DNA from: Paragonimus skrjabini miyazakii
Taxonomy: Eukaryota > Platyhelminthes > Trematoda > Plagiorchiida > Troglotrematidae
Direction of reading: 5' to 3'
NCBI GenBank assembly: GCA_014338405.1
Contig: JTDE01002335.1
Span: 43,811 to 107,810 of the forward strand
DNA length: 64,000 nucleotides
Below, one piece after another: positions 11,207 to 25,290 of this stretch. The notes under the pieces are model-generated. The model made no database searches, was not told the origin of the DNA, and worked only from the letters and a program-made list of their open reading frames with translations. Positions within the stretch are counted from its first letter, which is position 1. Each line of letters opens with the position of its first letter. The translations under genes were made by a program, and so were the position numbers.

Positions 11207-13861
11207 GTAAGTCTCAGTGTTAGGAGAACGCACCAGGCTCTAGCCAATTGTCTTTCTTCGAGTCCATGGAGTTGATTTGACTAGATCAAAATGATTTATG
11301 CCCAAGCATCACTGCCACAATGCATCTGGTTAAAAGCAGTACGCTCCAAACAGAACAATGTTTCGGTCATGAGCGACCTAATTTTCATTGTGGCCTTATG
11401 GTCATGAGAAAGCTCCATCTAACCTCATAGGAGACATCCTTTTGGTGGCTGACTTTGAGTCCGGTCTGCAAAAGTCCTATCAAAGTAAACCAAAGCTTGA
11501 CCTCCTCGTTTTGATTGGCTGTAGCCCATTTCCATTTTCTGTTTGCCTGTCCGTCTCTATTCTTAAGGATATTTGTTGGTTTAATCTCATGTACAGTGAT
11601 TCCACCATGTAAACTTTCATTTTATTAATTGAATTAAATTAACCTTCCTAGAAAGTGAATGAACGGTAAACAGTTCAGTATTAACCTCCGATCACATGAG
11701 AACTAACAGAATGGGATTTTCTCATAAAATAGAAATACTTGAAAAGGGGATGAAAATCTAACATGAACTGGGAGGGCTTACATGCAAACAGTCCACATTG
11801 GAGCAATTTTCTCTTATGAGGGATAAGAACTTTGCTTGATATCCTGGTTTATCATTAAAGGTTATACATAGATGCAAACCGTGTGTTGGTGTCGCCTTCC
11901 TACAAGCGTAATAATCGGTGCAGGCGGTTAGTGTCAGTTTAAGTTAGAAAAGTCACGAAATTACTCACAACGTTAAAAAAATTGCCTCCCATTTGGGTAT
12001 AACTAATGCACATGATCTGTGCTTCTCTGTGAAGAGAACATTCCCTGCTAGGTACTTGCTGGCGTGTGTTGTCTTTTTTGTAAAGGTCGTGTGTTAAACA
12101 CTATTCTTGCTTCGTGATAGCTTTTTATTGCCATGAACCCTTTAACTGGTAAATTGGACTTAATCAGTGGAACACATCCTCTTAAAACCTGGGGAATTAA
12201 GCTCTCGGCTGAATAAGTGTCAATTCTTCAATGATCCCATATGAGGTGTGACCACTTGATCAACTTGGGATTTCAAACCACATTTGCTCATAAGTTTTAT
12301 CTCTGTTGTCCAACTGTCAAGTGTAGGACCATATTAACTGCCATGAAGTTTCCGGTTTCGTAACCTATGGACCAAGACTTTATAGTTAGTTTGGGTGTAC
12401 GTTGTCAACTAATGTTTGAGAGGTGAGCCAAAGTATCTACTTTTAGGTGAAAACTACAATCAAACGTAAATGCCTTGCGATTTCCTAATGTATCTATTCG
12501 CTCAATTTTAATAGTCTGGCTGCTTGAAACCAACAAAATGTGAACTTGTCATAACCAACACATGAAAGAACATGGTGTTATCTTCAGAAGTCAGCCATAC
12601 GATAAGCTCATTGTGAAATACTGTCTATTCCAAAATTGTGTCATTCGTTCACAATTCAGAAACTGTCTGTTGAGTTGAATCAACTCGTAACCAACTTATC
12701 TGATTTGCACAATGGCTAACCTACCGAACCCTAAAATTCACCTTTTATCATAAGAAGATTCTTCAAGTCAATTGATAAATCAATTTGTTTAATGTGTACA
12801 TAAACGCTTGCAGACTTTAACATTTGTATGTCAAAGTTGACAGCATCAACCCGATGGATAACTGAAAAATGCAAACTTGCTTGTAGATTCGTTTGGAAGG
12901 GAGGGATATATATAAAATTGTTCGTAAAAATTAACTGAACTGCCAGCCGATAGTTGTCTGATTTCTAGTCAAATAAGGGTTTACACCCGCAGGGTTGAAT
13001 GAGCGTAATGAACTTCAGGTCTTAAAAGAAAGTTTTGCAAGGAAATCACTCAAGGAAGTTTTCATTGTTCTAAATTTATGGACAAATTAAATTGGACGAA
13101 CTGAAAATGACCGTCGACGGAAAGGTTAAGTGTTCGAAAATTGCCCAAATGAATTGTGGCATTTCCTTGGGACGTGCCATAGTTTTCGCTGGATTATTGA
13201 TTATCATGAGACGGTGAAAGGTAATGTAAATAACAGTAGTTAAACAACTGAAAGAACTTTCTTCAGGAAAATATTTTCGGAGCATAGGTAGGGCTAACAA
13301 ATCACATTGTAGACTGTGCTCTACTGCTACAATCGAACGAGGCTGACGTGAACAAAATCCCTATAGTTTGAAGCGTAGATTGACAATCACACTACGATGG
13401 AAGCGAAAGAAACCTACTTCACGATCCTTTCTACTTCAAAATACACAGAGTTAAGTCAGTGAAGTTTACTATCAGTCATGTAGTTTCGGTTGCTGTATTT
13501 ATTACTGCTGTTCGACTAGTAATAATAGTAGAATATATAACCTGTATAAACTACTTGAAGATGTAAGTTGTGGATTAGAAATGTACCATGTCTCCACACA
13601 GCACAACTATCATCTCTCCCCTTAGACTGTGGTCCATCTCATTTTATGAGAGGTCTGCTTACTACAGTTTTATTGCTCAACGTAGAAACCGCGCGTATTT
13701 TATGCATTAAGCTTGCTGAGCGCTAACAAAGGCAACTGTTTGTTCAGCTGACCTATGTATTCCATGAGAAAGTTGAAGCAAGTAGCTTTGAAGGAATACT
13801 TATTGAAAACAGGCTCAATTGTGAAAAATATAAGACTTGACCTGGTTCGAATGGATGACAG

Positions 13862-14008
13862 AAAATTTATTCCCAAACATACTTGACGCTCCAACGAGTA
13901 ATTTACAGAGCCACACCAACAGTTCAAAAAATTCAGCTCCGGAATCAATTCCCACGTGTACTGCTTCAGTGTCCCAACCAAAATTAATCAAACGTTCAGA
14001 TTGTGATG
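13862..14008 (+). CDS. candidate phase-1 cassette exon in PKD intron 2 (unproven)
   Basis: An open 147-nt segment lies between an acceptor-like AG (gaatggatgacag|) and a donor-like GT (gattgtgatg|gtaaag). Both ends are phase 1, so inclusion would add exactly 49 codons between the ubiquitin-like and C1a domains without shifting frame. The encoded stretch is Ser/Thr/Asn/Pro-rich (e.g. SHTNSSKNSAPESIPT), like a disordered linker. Against it: the acceptor lacks a real pyrimidine tract, other PKDs have only a short linker here, and the frame could be chance. Confidence 0.25.
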
Positions 14009-16528
14009 GTAAAGAGTTCGCCACATTTAGGCGTGTGGTTTCTACCGTTGGGTTTAAATTTTTCTGATATCCAGATTTTCTACGATTTCCCACTGTTCCA
14101 AATTTAAATATACAAATTCAGATCTCCTTCCAATAGCTCTGGGTGTCATTCTTAATGCGTACGAATCAGTGGGACACACGTAACGTGACTTCCACCAGTA
14201 TACAATTAAAAAGACCTGTTAACGAACATTAACGCCTCCAATAGCAGCGCTTTATGGAACGTGACTTATCAGGAATATCGGATAGATCTCTGCCGTACCA
14301 ACATTGTTCACGCACAACATGAAAAAATCGTTTTGTTAGGAACATATGCTACAATAACAGGTGAGGACCAGTAAATCAGGTCATGATTGATCCGAATATG
14401 TGTTTATTAGCTTGCATTGTACACTTACCTGGTTGAAATGTCGATCACTTTATTTACTGATGGAAAGGTTGTGAGCATAGTCAAACCATCTTCAGCTGTA
14501 CTATGCTTTGCACATTGTGGATGTTCCAGTTACGCTAAAGCCGTTCACGATGTGGTCGACAACATGATACTTATCGATCCAGCTCGGCATCTTTACTCCA
14601 TTTCAGACGATCAGCGAGTTTGCAGACAGCGCCAAGTATGCACTTGTGATTGAAAAACCATCAGATCCTTGGGGGGGTCTGTTATTATTCGGTAACTCAT
14701 TAGTGCAGAAGTGTAACAGGAAGAATGGGATGATCATTCATTCCTCGTCGAAACCTGAGTGCGATTTCTCTGAATTTTCTGTGTATATAATCATTTATGT
14801 GCTTTCATATGAACAATTTTAAACAGACCTTTTAAAATTCTATAGTGGCGTATCGTTTAATTTACAGCTGGAAATAGAAAACCATATCGTTTGTATGATT
14901 ACACACGGGCAACTAATGTTTTGCCAAGAGTTTGCCTGTTTTGTATCTAATGATACATAGGATCTACGATTTTGTAATGTGCATTTTATGGACAGACACA
15001 TTTTCGGGATTTTGCTGAAAATGATAATTAACGTCTAAAAGTGTCGTTGAACGAATAATGAATGGTGTTGTTATTACCGTCGTTCGAATGTGCATTGTTT
15101 TCTTCGTATACTTCTGTGCTCAAAGTAAGTGAAGAATGTAGATTTGAGGTAGGCAATACCAATAGTTACTAATGTGAGGTTCACATGGGATACTTATGAA
15201 TACTTATGAATAAGTTCGATTATTGCTTGGGTGAGAAATCTGTTTGTCGTGCACAACTGTAAATGCATAAGGTATACAAGACGACTGAAAATTGGTCAGA
15301 GCTGAAAATTCACGTGTACACTTGATTTTGTGTTGCGTAGTATGAAGTGAGGGGAATAGGTGAACGGACGAACACATTCTTAGTCACAGATAATATGCGC
15401 TCTCGGATTAGCCTTTCACAGTAACCGATATGTCGCTGGAAGTTGCCTGCGCACCACTACGCTTGATTTTTTTACACACAACGTGGTTATGATGTAAGCT
15501 TTGTGCAGCAGGACGGAGGACTAGATGAAAATATAGAGCTTAAACCCCTGCTTCCAATTAATTTGTTCCTAGGAATTTGCCGTCAAGCTCTTCAAGCAAT
15601 AGATTTACCTTAAGTCTTTTGACAGATGGTGTAAAATCGAGGACCTCAATGTGACAAGCCAAGGCAATATTGACTACATGACAGCTTAGTGCGCTAACAT
15701 AGCGCCAAAAGATTCATTGATGTGTTCACCAGTCGTTCATAGGTGGTGTCAGAAGTTGTCGGACCCGTCAAACCTTTCGCTTGTCCAATGCAATGTTGGA
15801 TATCGAGACATTCCACCACCTCTGGTGCAACCGGTACTTATGCATAGGATCATTATGTGATGCCTTACCCTCCTCAGTAGTACCTTCTAGAAGGACTTAT
15901 TCAAATAATGTGGATTATTTGAACAGCGTTCTGCATCAGTACAACATTGACATCACTCTGTTTATTAGGTTTGGCTACGTCAAACAAAACGGAATGATCA
16001 AAACGTATGTACGGCTGTGTGGACAGCCTGGCCATTCCGGTTCATTCGCTTATCTCGCCTGACCAGTCCAAATAACATGTGTAGTTTGTAGTGCTAGATA
16101 AACTGATGGTCCTCACCATGGATGCTATATCATTACGTTTGAAACTTGAACTATCTATTGGTTTGTCAATCAATCTCAGCTTTATAGACCCGATGTGCGG
16201 AGGTTTTCACCAAGCTATGGAGGAAGTCACCCAATACTATTCTGTAGGTCCCTTAACTGCAGAGTTAGGGAATGATTGTCGAAAAACGTTCATATGCGAT
16301 TCTTACAACGGTAGCGGTGAAGGCTATTTACAAGTCGTTCACATGGTCTAATTAAACATGCCTCTTGTTCAAAGCATATTATGATCTTAGTTCCATGAAG
16401 GCATGATTAACGGTAGTTTTGGGTGGTCAGGCCATCAGATTGAATCAACTCAAGGGATACCAACGCATTTGTGTGTTAACACCAGCAGCACGTAGCATAT
16501 CTCCGGTAGTTTTACGGAAACAAGTCTT

Positions 16529-17240
16529 GTGTGTTTTGAAACCGAAAAGCTTTGGCCGAGGGGAGGTTGGGTAGTGCGAAATTCAACTCAGCAGTTTCAT
16601 CCCAATCGGATCACAATTGCAAGCGACCAGTTCTCGCCAGGGTTTATCAAGCGTATAGCAAGCACATTTATGCATTCAGCCCTCAATGGCTTATTAACAG
16701 AAATGGATGGAAGTCTGAGGGCAGCTTACCCAAACAGGAGTGAGGCTACTGGCCAAGTTATCTCAAAAGTCACAAAAAGCCTAGCAGATGAACAGTTAAT
16801 TGAACAGCGGATATCGTCTACACTTTTGTTAGACGATCAGCTTGGATTTCAAAAACGACTTCACGCATTATCAGCCTGTGCGCTATTCGGCCGAAAGAAC
16901 AAAAGCGGCTGACGAAGGAAAGCCGATCGGTGTGTTCTTTTGAGGTTTTCCAAAAGGCTACGGCAGTTTAGACTATTTATCAGACTGTATCTCCACCTCC
17001 TGAGGTCAATTTGATCTTAGGGTATGTTCGGTTCAACTCTGAGAAAGCCTCTGTTGTATCCCGTACGCTAACAGCAATGACCAAAATGTCATTTTGAAAA
17101 GCCGAGCGTTTTATGGAGCCCATGGTGTTTCACCCAAAGGAAACTGTGAAAAAATTTTTCAGGGTAGGAACTCACTGGTTATTCATGAGAGGTGCCTCAT
17201 TCTAACGATAGATCCTGTCTTCAGAATTGAGCTTTAACTT
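16529..17240 (+). mobile_element. non-LTR retrotransposon, reverse transcriptase remnant
   Basis: The frame 16529-16912 ends with a segment reading DDQLGFQKRLHALSACALF, which fits the 'xxQxGFrxgrs' fingers motif of LINE reverse transcriptases. After a one-base frameshift the next frame reads DEGKPIGVFF, stop, GFPKGYGSLDYL, matching the usual 'GKxxxVxFxDFxKAFDxVDH' catalytic block, with the first catalytic aspartate replaced by a stop. Further on, a weak 'SPKGN' may be the remains of the 'GVPQGS' motif. The upstream part of the frame is less certain. The element is truncated on both sides, frameshifted and dead. Clade cannot be assigned from this much sequence. Confidence 0.5.
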
Positions 17241-20200
17241 ATGTGGCTACCGTTCGAGAAGAATTTTCCTCTGCATCACATCAACAAATGACTGTAAAAT
17301 GTGACAACGTACGCAATTGCAGATTTGCTCAACGACATCTTTAACAAATCCTGTATACATTATGACTGTACATGAAACGCAAAAGTGCGCTGATGTGTGG
17401 TGACTGTTTCTACCATGTGATAATCTAAAACTACTGCAGGTCAGATATAAAACAGTGCCTTCTATCTGGTCCCAGTAATTCCACGAGTCACATATGCATG
17501 GTTTGTTCACGGATAAAGCTGGCTCCATTATGACATGTGGCCTATGCATTTTTAATAACCTGAGTGACAAGTTTGTTTATGAATTGAAGTTGCAACTTAA
17601 GAATTGCTCCGTTATTAAAATTTGCTGTATACAGTCAAGGACCAGTTGAATCTCTTCAAAATGACACTTTTCTGACAATGTGTCACATTACCAAAGCTAA
17701 ACAGTTTTGTTTGCCCCAAATTATTCCAGGGTCTTTCGCTGAAATGCAGTTAGTGAGCTGTGCGGGTTGGCTTAATAATTACGACAGTGATGAGAAACAG
17801 CAATCAATTTCGCCTTGAGCTACATTTATTTCTATTATAAGGTTGGAGATAATCGTTTGAGTTTATCGAATAGGTTTTCAAACTGAGTTTTGATATCCAT
17901 CAACTGGCCCATCAGCTTCGACACATCTATATTGACTAACTGCAATATTAGTCAATAATGCTAGCCAATGTCGGTATTATGGTCGCTATGGTCGTTTGTA
18001 AAATGCACCTCCCTTTTTGAGTAGCATGCATTAAATACCACTATACTATTCTCAAAACTTTCAAATTGTCTCTATTGGCGAACTACCCCAGGTTATCGGC
18101 ACACTGCACTGATTGTGGAGGTGTAACAAGAATATCATTACTTATTCCTTGTCTCTAGTTCAATTTATCCGTTTCACCAAATTTCATCCATTCTGAAGCT
18201 AACAAATATATGATTCAATTGTCGATTTGATTACTTGAATATATCAAAAACAAGGCCTATCAAACATGATCCAGTCAGGCAAGTCAGGAGAACTTGAGTC
18301 TACAAAATCTTCCACTTTAAACGTTGAGCTTGTTTCATATTGTTGTTCAAAGGCATCACTTACACACTATCCGAAACGTTAAACAGTTAGCTCCTGGTCA
18401 GATATAAATGCACAAAGTTCATTGTTTGATACGTCTGGAAAGGATATAACCGTGTTCATAGTACTTTCTCATTTCACTATTGTTGTCAACGCTAGAACGG
18501 ATTTACAGCGTATGCTATTTCAGGCTGTAACGATCGTAGTTCAGAAATTTCGTAAGACAGAAGAAGCATTTTGAGGCAGCTAAAATTCAGCTGTGGATGA
18601 GTATACCAGTTCTCTGCTTTATTTTAAACCCCCATTCAGTTGCCTTGTGAGTATCCTGCATATTTTTCATGTTCTTTCGACACATCTAAAATAAACGACG
18701 AAAACAACCTCTACATCCTTTTGAAATATCCCAAGCTTCATGTTGTCCTTATCAAAGACAGAAAGTTTCTGTCCTAAGGCATTGCAGGCCTTTTTCTGGA
18801 AAAGTTCTCCGTATTGCATAGTTTAATTCCAATTGATTTACGAAGAAATTAATGATACAGACCGCTTTTGCCACACATAGAATAGTTTAACAGTAGTCAC
18901 GTTGATAATGTCATTTCTCAACTGTAGCATCTTCCGGCGTTTCGTTTACTTCCCTGGCTAAAAACCGTGAGCTGACGATGTGATGCGTCATGAACCTTAG
19001 AGGCAAACGATATTACCGAACTGGTTCTAAGACTCTCTGCTCCAAACTGACCTTCCGGGCTTTCTGGTTAAACGCCTCTTAGGAACTAAGAACTTTAACC
19101 ACACACTAGTACACATTTTCATCATTGACCTGGAATGTGCATCGTCTCTAGCTAATTAGTCTTCTCACAACTGCGCCAACGTTATGGTTGAGTAAACTTT
19201 TTAATGCTGGGCGTTCTGCCCCTTTTTTACAAATTCAAAAACGCTGCTTTTTGTTGAAAAGATTGATGTTTTTGTTACTTTGTTCATGATAACTTCATTT
19301 GGTTTGTCATTTCCCTGGCGTTATACAATTGCAGTGCCTGACAAATAAGTGACAAGCTCAGATGTTTACGTTAAACGGCAAAACCGTATAAACGGCTACC
19401 CTGACTATATTAAAATCCATGCTCTCAAATCCCTTTAGTTGTAAGAATCTCATTCTTTTTCCACCGTGTCTACTTGCATTATAATTTAATGACGTTTGAG
19501 TGTGTTGCATAACAAACTAATCTGGAAAACATGGGATAAAAGCTACTGCTCACCGTTCTTCAATCCATAATCTGAATGTAAGTTTGTGCCCATGAATTAC
19601 ATGATCCACAGTTCATTGGGCGTCTGTTATCCCTTCGGGCTTAAACATCAGTAACGTACGTAGGGGCAATAAAGGTCGCAATGCCTCTAGGGGGAGAAGC
19701 AAGTCAAATTGGGGCCAGAACTTTGATCCATCATGGGATCCGGAAAGCTTAAATTCTTATAAACGCCCTAACAGTTCAAAGAGATGTGGTCCGTTTGGAT
19801 GAGGTGATCCGTTTTCAAACGAGATCTCTCTTGAGTGCTAATGTATTATAAATTGTTCCAGTGAGAACGGCTTTCTTTGATGCGACAGTGGACTGTGTGC
19901 TGCGGTCGGTTTTATTGCCGTATGTTACACTCGTTCAGTGAAGTGAGTAGCTCTCAGTATACGTTGCCTAAGCCTCTTGTTTACGACAATTAGACTGTTT
20001 TTGATAAATGTTAAGTACGGCGGTCCAACTACTGTTTAGATTAAAAATCCTGACGCTCCCGTAATGTGTTACACAAATCAAAGGTTTTTGACCAACACTT
20101 ATTATTTAGCGTTATTCACAAGAGATAACACAATCAGAGGGAGAGACAAACCAAACTTGTTGTAGTGGTCAATGGATTGAAGAGATAAGCTTTGAAACGA

Positions 20201-23200
20201 AATATTAGCGTGGAACTTAACCAGCATGCGTGAGCAAATCTATCCAAAGTAGTTTGCATGCAACACTATTAATATACACTATCTTTTCATCTAATCAACC
20301 AATTCTTTGTTCATTACTGCTTGATTGTCGTTTCCGTCTAGTTCAGAATGATATATTCACATTTTTACGTCTATTGTGATTTGGAAATACCGTCGGTCGA
20401 AGAGACATTATGCCTATCATCAGGACATTCATAGGTCCTAACTATTGTTTGGAGCAGCGTAATCGGATTATCGGGAAAACGGAACAGTTAATTGCTAATC
20501 CTGATTTATTGGCCGTTTATAGAAAAGCTTCAGAAGGGCTTAGAAAGCGGGGCTTGTTTTTAATTCCTTTCTAGAATTTAATAAGTGGAGTCGCCAATAT
20601 ATTAAAGCTGCTGTTACACTCATTACGCTTAGAAAACTGAGGGCTGTTTATTAAATTGGTTTCATTCTCGTTCGGTTCGCGGAAAATAGCGAAAATATAA
20701 TTTAATTAGCCATCAATAATAGGTCCTGTGAATGTTTAGGGTTTCGAGTTTTGAGTCATCTGAGAGTATGTAGTCATAAATTTGGCTATAAGTGTTACTT
20801 TGAAAACCTTTTTCCTTCTAGTAACTCTTCACAAAGATGTGGGATCATCAGATCATTACACACTGGAAGTTATCTATAAACCCATATGATATTGTTACAG
20901 ACGTAGTAGTACACAATTTATGGGGACGCCTGTGTGCCCAAATAAAACCGGTGTTTCTATGACGTTTGTCACACTAACGAAACGGTAAACGTATTCATTA
21001 CAAATCATTCAGACAATTGATGAACTAATCGACCATTTTAAAAATCCCATTGACATCTATTTTTCCTTGAGTTTAAAATGTTCATGTTCTGAATAAATAG
21101 GAATGTGAAAGGTGAGCGAAAAGTTACCATTTTAACTGGAACTTGCCCTTTTTAAAACCTAAAACCATAACTCCGTCTGACTTTCTTTCATGATATTCCG
21201 CATTTATTAATAACCAAACTACTTCCCAATAATTTCGACTTGACAGGGAAGTCTTATTAAGAGGACTATCACGTGGCATTCATATGACAATTAAAAGTTT
21301 CTCTTTCAGGTCGATTAGTTAATAAGACGCAATTTATCCAACGCAGTATATTTCGACAAATACCTATATCCCAGCCAGAAAAAAGATGTCACTGATGCTG
21401 AATAAACAAAGCCAGACTCTGCTACTAATCACTGATGAGCGAGTTTATCTTGCTAGGAAAGATGCTATCAAAGTTTAATGTCAAACCGAAATCACAGCAT
21501 ATTCATTGGCATTGTAAACAATCATCTCTAGAGCATTTTACTTCATGCTTTGCGCGCTACGTTCATTTACAAATTCATGAAGCCAATCTCATTAATGTCT
21601 ACTCCAAGCAGCTAGGGAGAAAACAGAATTGTTTTTTTAAGCTGAAAGACATCTTGTAGGCAGTATTTGAGTCGGAAATTGAGATTATTTTCCCTAGTTG
21701 TATAAGGCGTTTTTGAATTCATGAAGGATTACAGGAAATTAAAACAACGGACGAAAGACGCTCTTATCCGGAAACGTATAAAAATAAATTATGTGGTGGG
21801 GTGACTAAAAAGTAAATGATGGATTTGTTAAAATTTTCTACTGAAGTCTCCTCAGAAATTTTATACGATCCTGTATATATGTGTCTGCGTTAGCCCTGTG
21901 ATCGTTACTTTCCTATGTAAGATTATAAAAAATTCCTCAAGCAACGCAGTCGGTCGGACACACAATAAAATCTTCCAGGGTATTTATAAGTTTACCTAAG
22001 CATGCACCAGAAAAACAGTTGGCTGGTACGAACAACAAAATGGTCAAAATTTTAGCTGTTTGACCGGAAACTGTTCCGACCGTCAAAGCATTTGGAGTGT
22101 CTGGAAGACATTCATTAACTGTATGCTTAAACTATTCAAATCATGAGGTTGTAATGGTTGATTCTAGTGATTTTTTTCAGATTCTACCTAAGCAGACAGT
22201 GAATTAGTGTGAACTGTAACTTCCGTGATCTCACCTTATTGACTGTGATTTGTGCAGACCATATACATCCCTGTGCAATGAACTTTTTCCTTTCTTGGAA
22301 GATCTTGTATGCAAAGCTGATGTAGCCACTAACGTGTCGGTATGTGCAGACAATGGAGCAGGCGGAAGTAACTAATGTAACCGAACTCATTATTCACCTG
22401 AATACGTTAACATCTTCTGAGACCGCTTATTCAACCCTATTCGTGAATTGGATAACTTACCTCAGATGCAAAGACCAGGTCGAAGTTGTAACGCAAGATG
22501 TGAGTGAATGAAAGATTTGAACATCATGATGAGACTGTAATGGGGAGGCTATTCGGATATTATAATACACAGTCCAAAGACGACGATGTGTATGCCAGTG
22601 ATATGAAATATCCATACATAACAGTTGGTGAAGATTCAGAAAATACTTATTTGACAACTTACTGGCTCTTTTTCTTTCATAAACTGAGAATAGCTTGCGA
22701 TCAACCAAACGTCGAACACTGTTCCATAAAGGCTATGAGAAATAGAAACACAATAGCCAAAGAAAATGAAAGTGTTTAGATACCCTGAACTCAAGATGTC
22801 AGTTGAACTTCTGCAGTAGTGTCATAAACCATTTCGCGCATAAACAGACAGGTATTTAGCTATTTACATTTATGTGCTAATACAACGACCTGAGACAGCT
22901 TCCAGGATTGTGAAATTTCAATGCTTCTCCAACTTGTTATAACATTTCTGCGGCACAACGAATACTATGGTTGACTGCAGGCATACCCGTTTAAAAATAA
23001 ACGTTGGGATTTTCCTCATTAAAGATGAGAAATAAAATAATAGTAAGAAAGTAACAAAAAACGGGAAACATTCTCAATCGAGAGCATAGTTGTTACTACT
23101 GTTAAACTTGTTTCTAGTAGATACATGCTTCAACTTCTGTCGGTTACCGACCTCCAGCTACGTTTAATCGCATCATAAATCACTTGATAGCTGCAATATA

Positions 23201-24884
23201 AATAGCCATTTTATCCCTTAAGAATGCTGTTGATTCATCATAAAAATACAAAATGTCTGTTGTAACTTTATACTACGCTGTTAGCATGCTTCGTGAAGAG
23301 AAAGCACATCAAAAACACTAAGGTGTATTTTCAGATATTGTTAGTTTGACCATAGAACTATTGATGACCTAGTTAGCACCTCAATGCACAAAGTTAATGG
23401 ATCACTCACAGAACTCACTGGTGTTCACTGTTGTGGGATGAAAACACTTTGGATAATTTAGCTGCTACTATACTCGGTAAAGTCACCTCACAGCTCATTG
23501 GTGGAAAACGTGGAGTGAATTATGTAACAACTCCCATAGCAACGTGATTCTAAAAACTAGGCTGACTGGTTTAGTTCCGAAATGGTTTGACCATTACACT
23601 TATAAGCCTAGAACACAATCTACGGGTTGATTGTTAGGAAACTCCTTCTGACGAGTAACATGCTGAAAGATTTGTCGTACAAAACACATAGGAAGTTGAT
23701 TATTCAGATAGTGCGGTCTTTGTAATTTAAGCTATTGAAGGTTGCGCTGTATTTTGAGGAATAGTATTCGTTGGCCCGCAGTTTGACGAACAGTTAGGAT
23801 CATTTGAAATGATTTCTCCTAGAGTTCCACACGTCGTTGGGTTGATACCGTTAGTGCAGTACAGTACACATAAGGTTATTCGACAAAACCCATTCGAAAT
23901 GGCTTATTCGTACAAAATATTCAATTTGTCTCATTCGTTCACATTCTAGATTAATTTCGATACTGTAACCAGTGTTTTCGTCATGTTTCAGTATCAACTT
24001 AGGACCAACATGTTGCAAGGTTTAAGAAACGAAAGAGGCAAACGGTACTGGTCTTGGAAATGAGCCTCCTGGAATACAGCCTCATGAGTAGTGCTTAACT
24101 GTTGACCAAGATAACGAGAAGTTTAAGAGTGGATTCAATTTCTTGATGCCGACTAGCAAGCGTATTCTACACCGTGAGCTTAACCAGCATAAAGTTAATA
24201 TGCGTGAGACCTTATCAGTTCAGTCACTTTTGTCGGATCATATCTAGGCAATTTTGCGATGGGGATTTCAAGATCTCATTGCATTTTATTGATAATGTAA
24301 ACATATAGAGTTTTGCCACGGCTCCAACATAAGACTGAGAGTTTTCTTAAGATGGGTCTTATTAGAAGACTAGTTTTCCTTTAGAACTTTTATGACTATG
24401 GAGATTCCCGTCTATCACTGCGATGAACAGCAGAAATTCCGACCTTCCTTAACGTGACCGGATATAGAGCAATGCACTCATCTTGGACCGAGTGCCTAAG
24501 AAACAAAATGTAGAACAGCCACCTCAGAAAATTCAGTCTACCTACGCACTAAATCCAGACGGTAGTTGACAATTTTGGAAATTTAAGTTCCAAATACATT
24601 CGCCTCGCTGACATATCTTCAAATTGAACCACATTTCCAAACTTTTGGACAGTATATTTTAAACGTGGTCCTCATTAAGAAGGTACACTCAAAGAGTGGA
24701 AAAGCGGTTTTCAATACAGGTCGGAAGCATATCTGAAGGGTTGCCTTAAACCGTGAGATAATTCCAAGAATTGGTTTGGAACTATCCACTAGATTCTTGA
24801 GAATAACAAAATATGGGATGAGACTTACTTTTCCTACCTGATTGTCAGGTAACTTGGAAATAGCTGTTGATATGACTTGGGTAA

Positions 24885-25290
24885 TTGGTCAGTAAAATGA
24901 GCAAAGACTGCTGGGTCTGGAAACATTCCAAGGTCCAAAACGGATGATTCGGTAGACCGCTGGAGGAACAGGATTAGCGTACTGCTTACAGATTGGACAT
25001 AGCGTGACAGTGATCTACTGAATGCATGGGTCGACTATATCGTTGGGTGAGATAGTCGCTTTGATTAATCCAAGCAGAAATTTAATGGCCAACTGATCGA
25101 AGCTACAAAATCAACTGAACTGGTTAACTTGCAGACATCTCTCAGATATCTAGGTTCTGTCTGGCTAGAACCCCACTACCAGATCCTGGAGTGGTAATAT
25201 AGATGTTAGGCGAAAAGTTGGTGCAAAAATATAAATTTTTGCTCATCTGTTCACAAATACTTTCAAACAATCGCCGTTAACTTCATGCTG
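24885..25290 (+). mobile_element. non-LTR retrotransposon, internally deleted RT remnant
   Basis: Near 24900 one frame reads KTAGSGNIP, like the 'GKAPGPDxIP' box at the start of LINE reverse transcriptases. About 200 nt later the sequence reads TKSTELVNLQTSLRYLGS, the 'KTxxM...VxxFxYLGS' box at the RT palm-thumb boundary, followed in another frame by NIDVRRKVGAKI, the usual 'xIxxRIxxAxxAF' continuation. The palm with the catalytic YADD should lie between and is missing. Several stops and frameshifts. Confidence 0.5.

Noticed and set aside
15190..15212. Tandem atacttatgaat duplication
   Set aside because: Two copies of an 11-mer only; similar 10-mer doublets occur at 36195 and 41605. Ordinary slippage.
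22504..22779. Acidic 91-codon + frame as a gene
   Set aside because: Fully overlapped by a minus frame of similar length, no family resemblance and no splice or promoter support.
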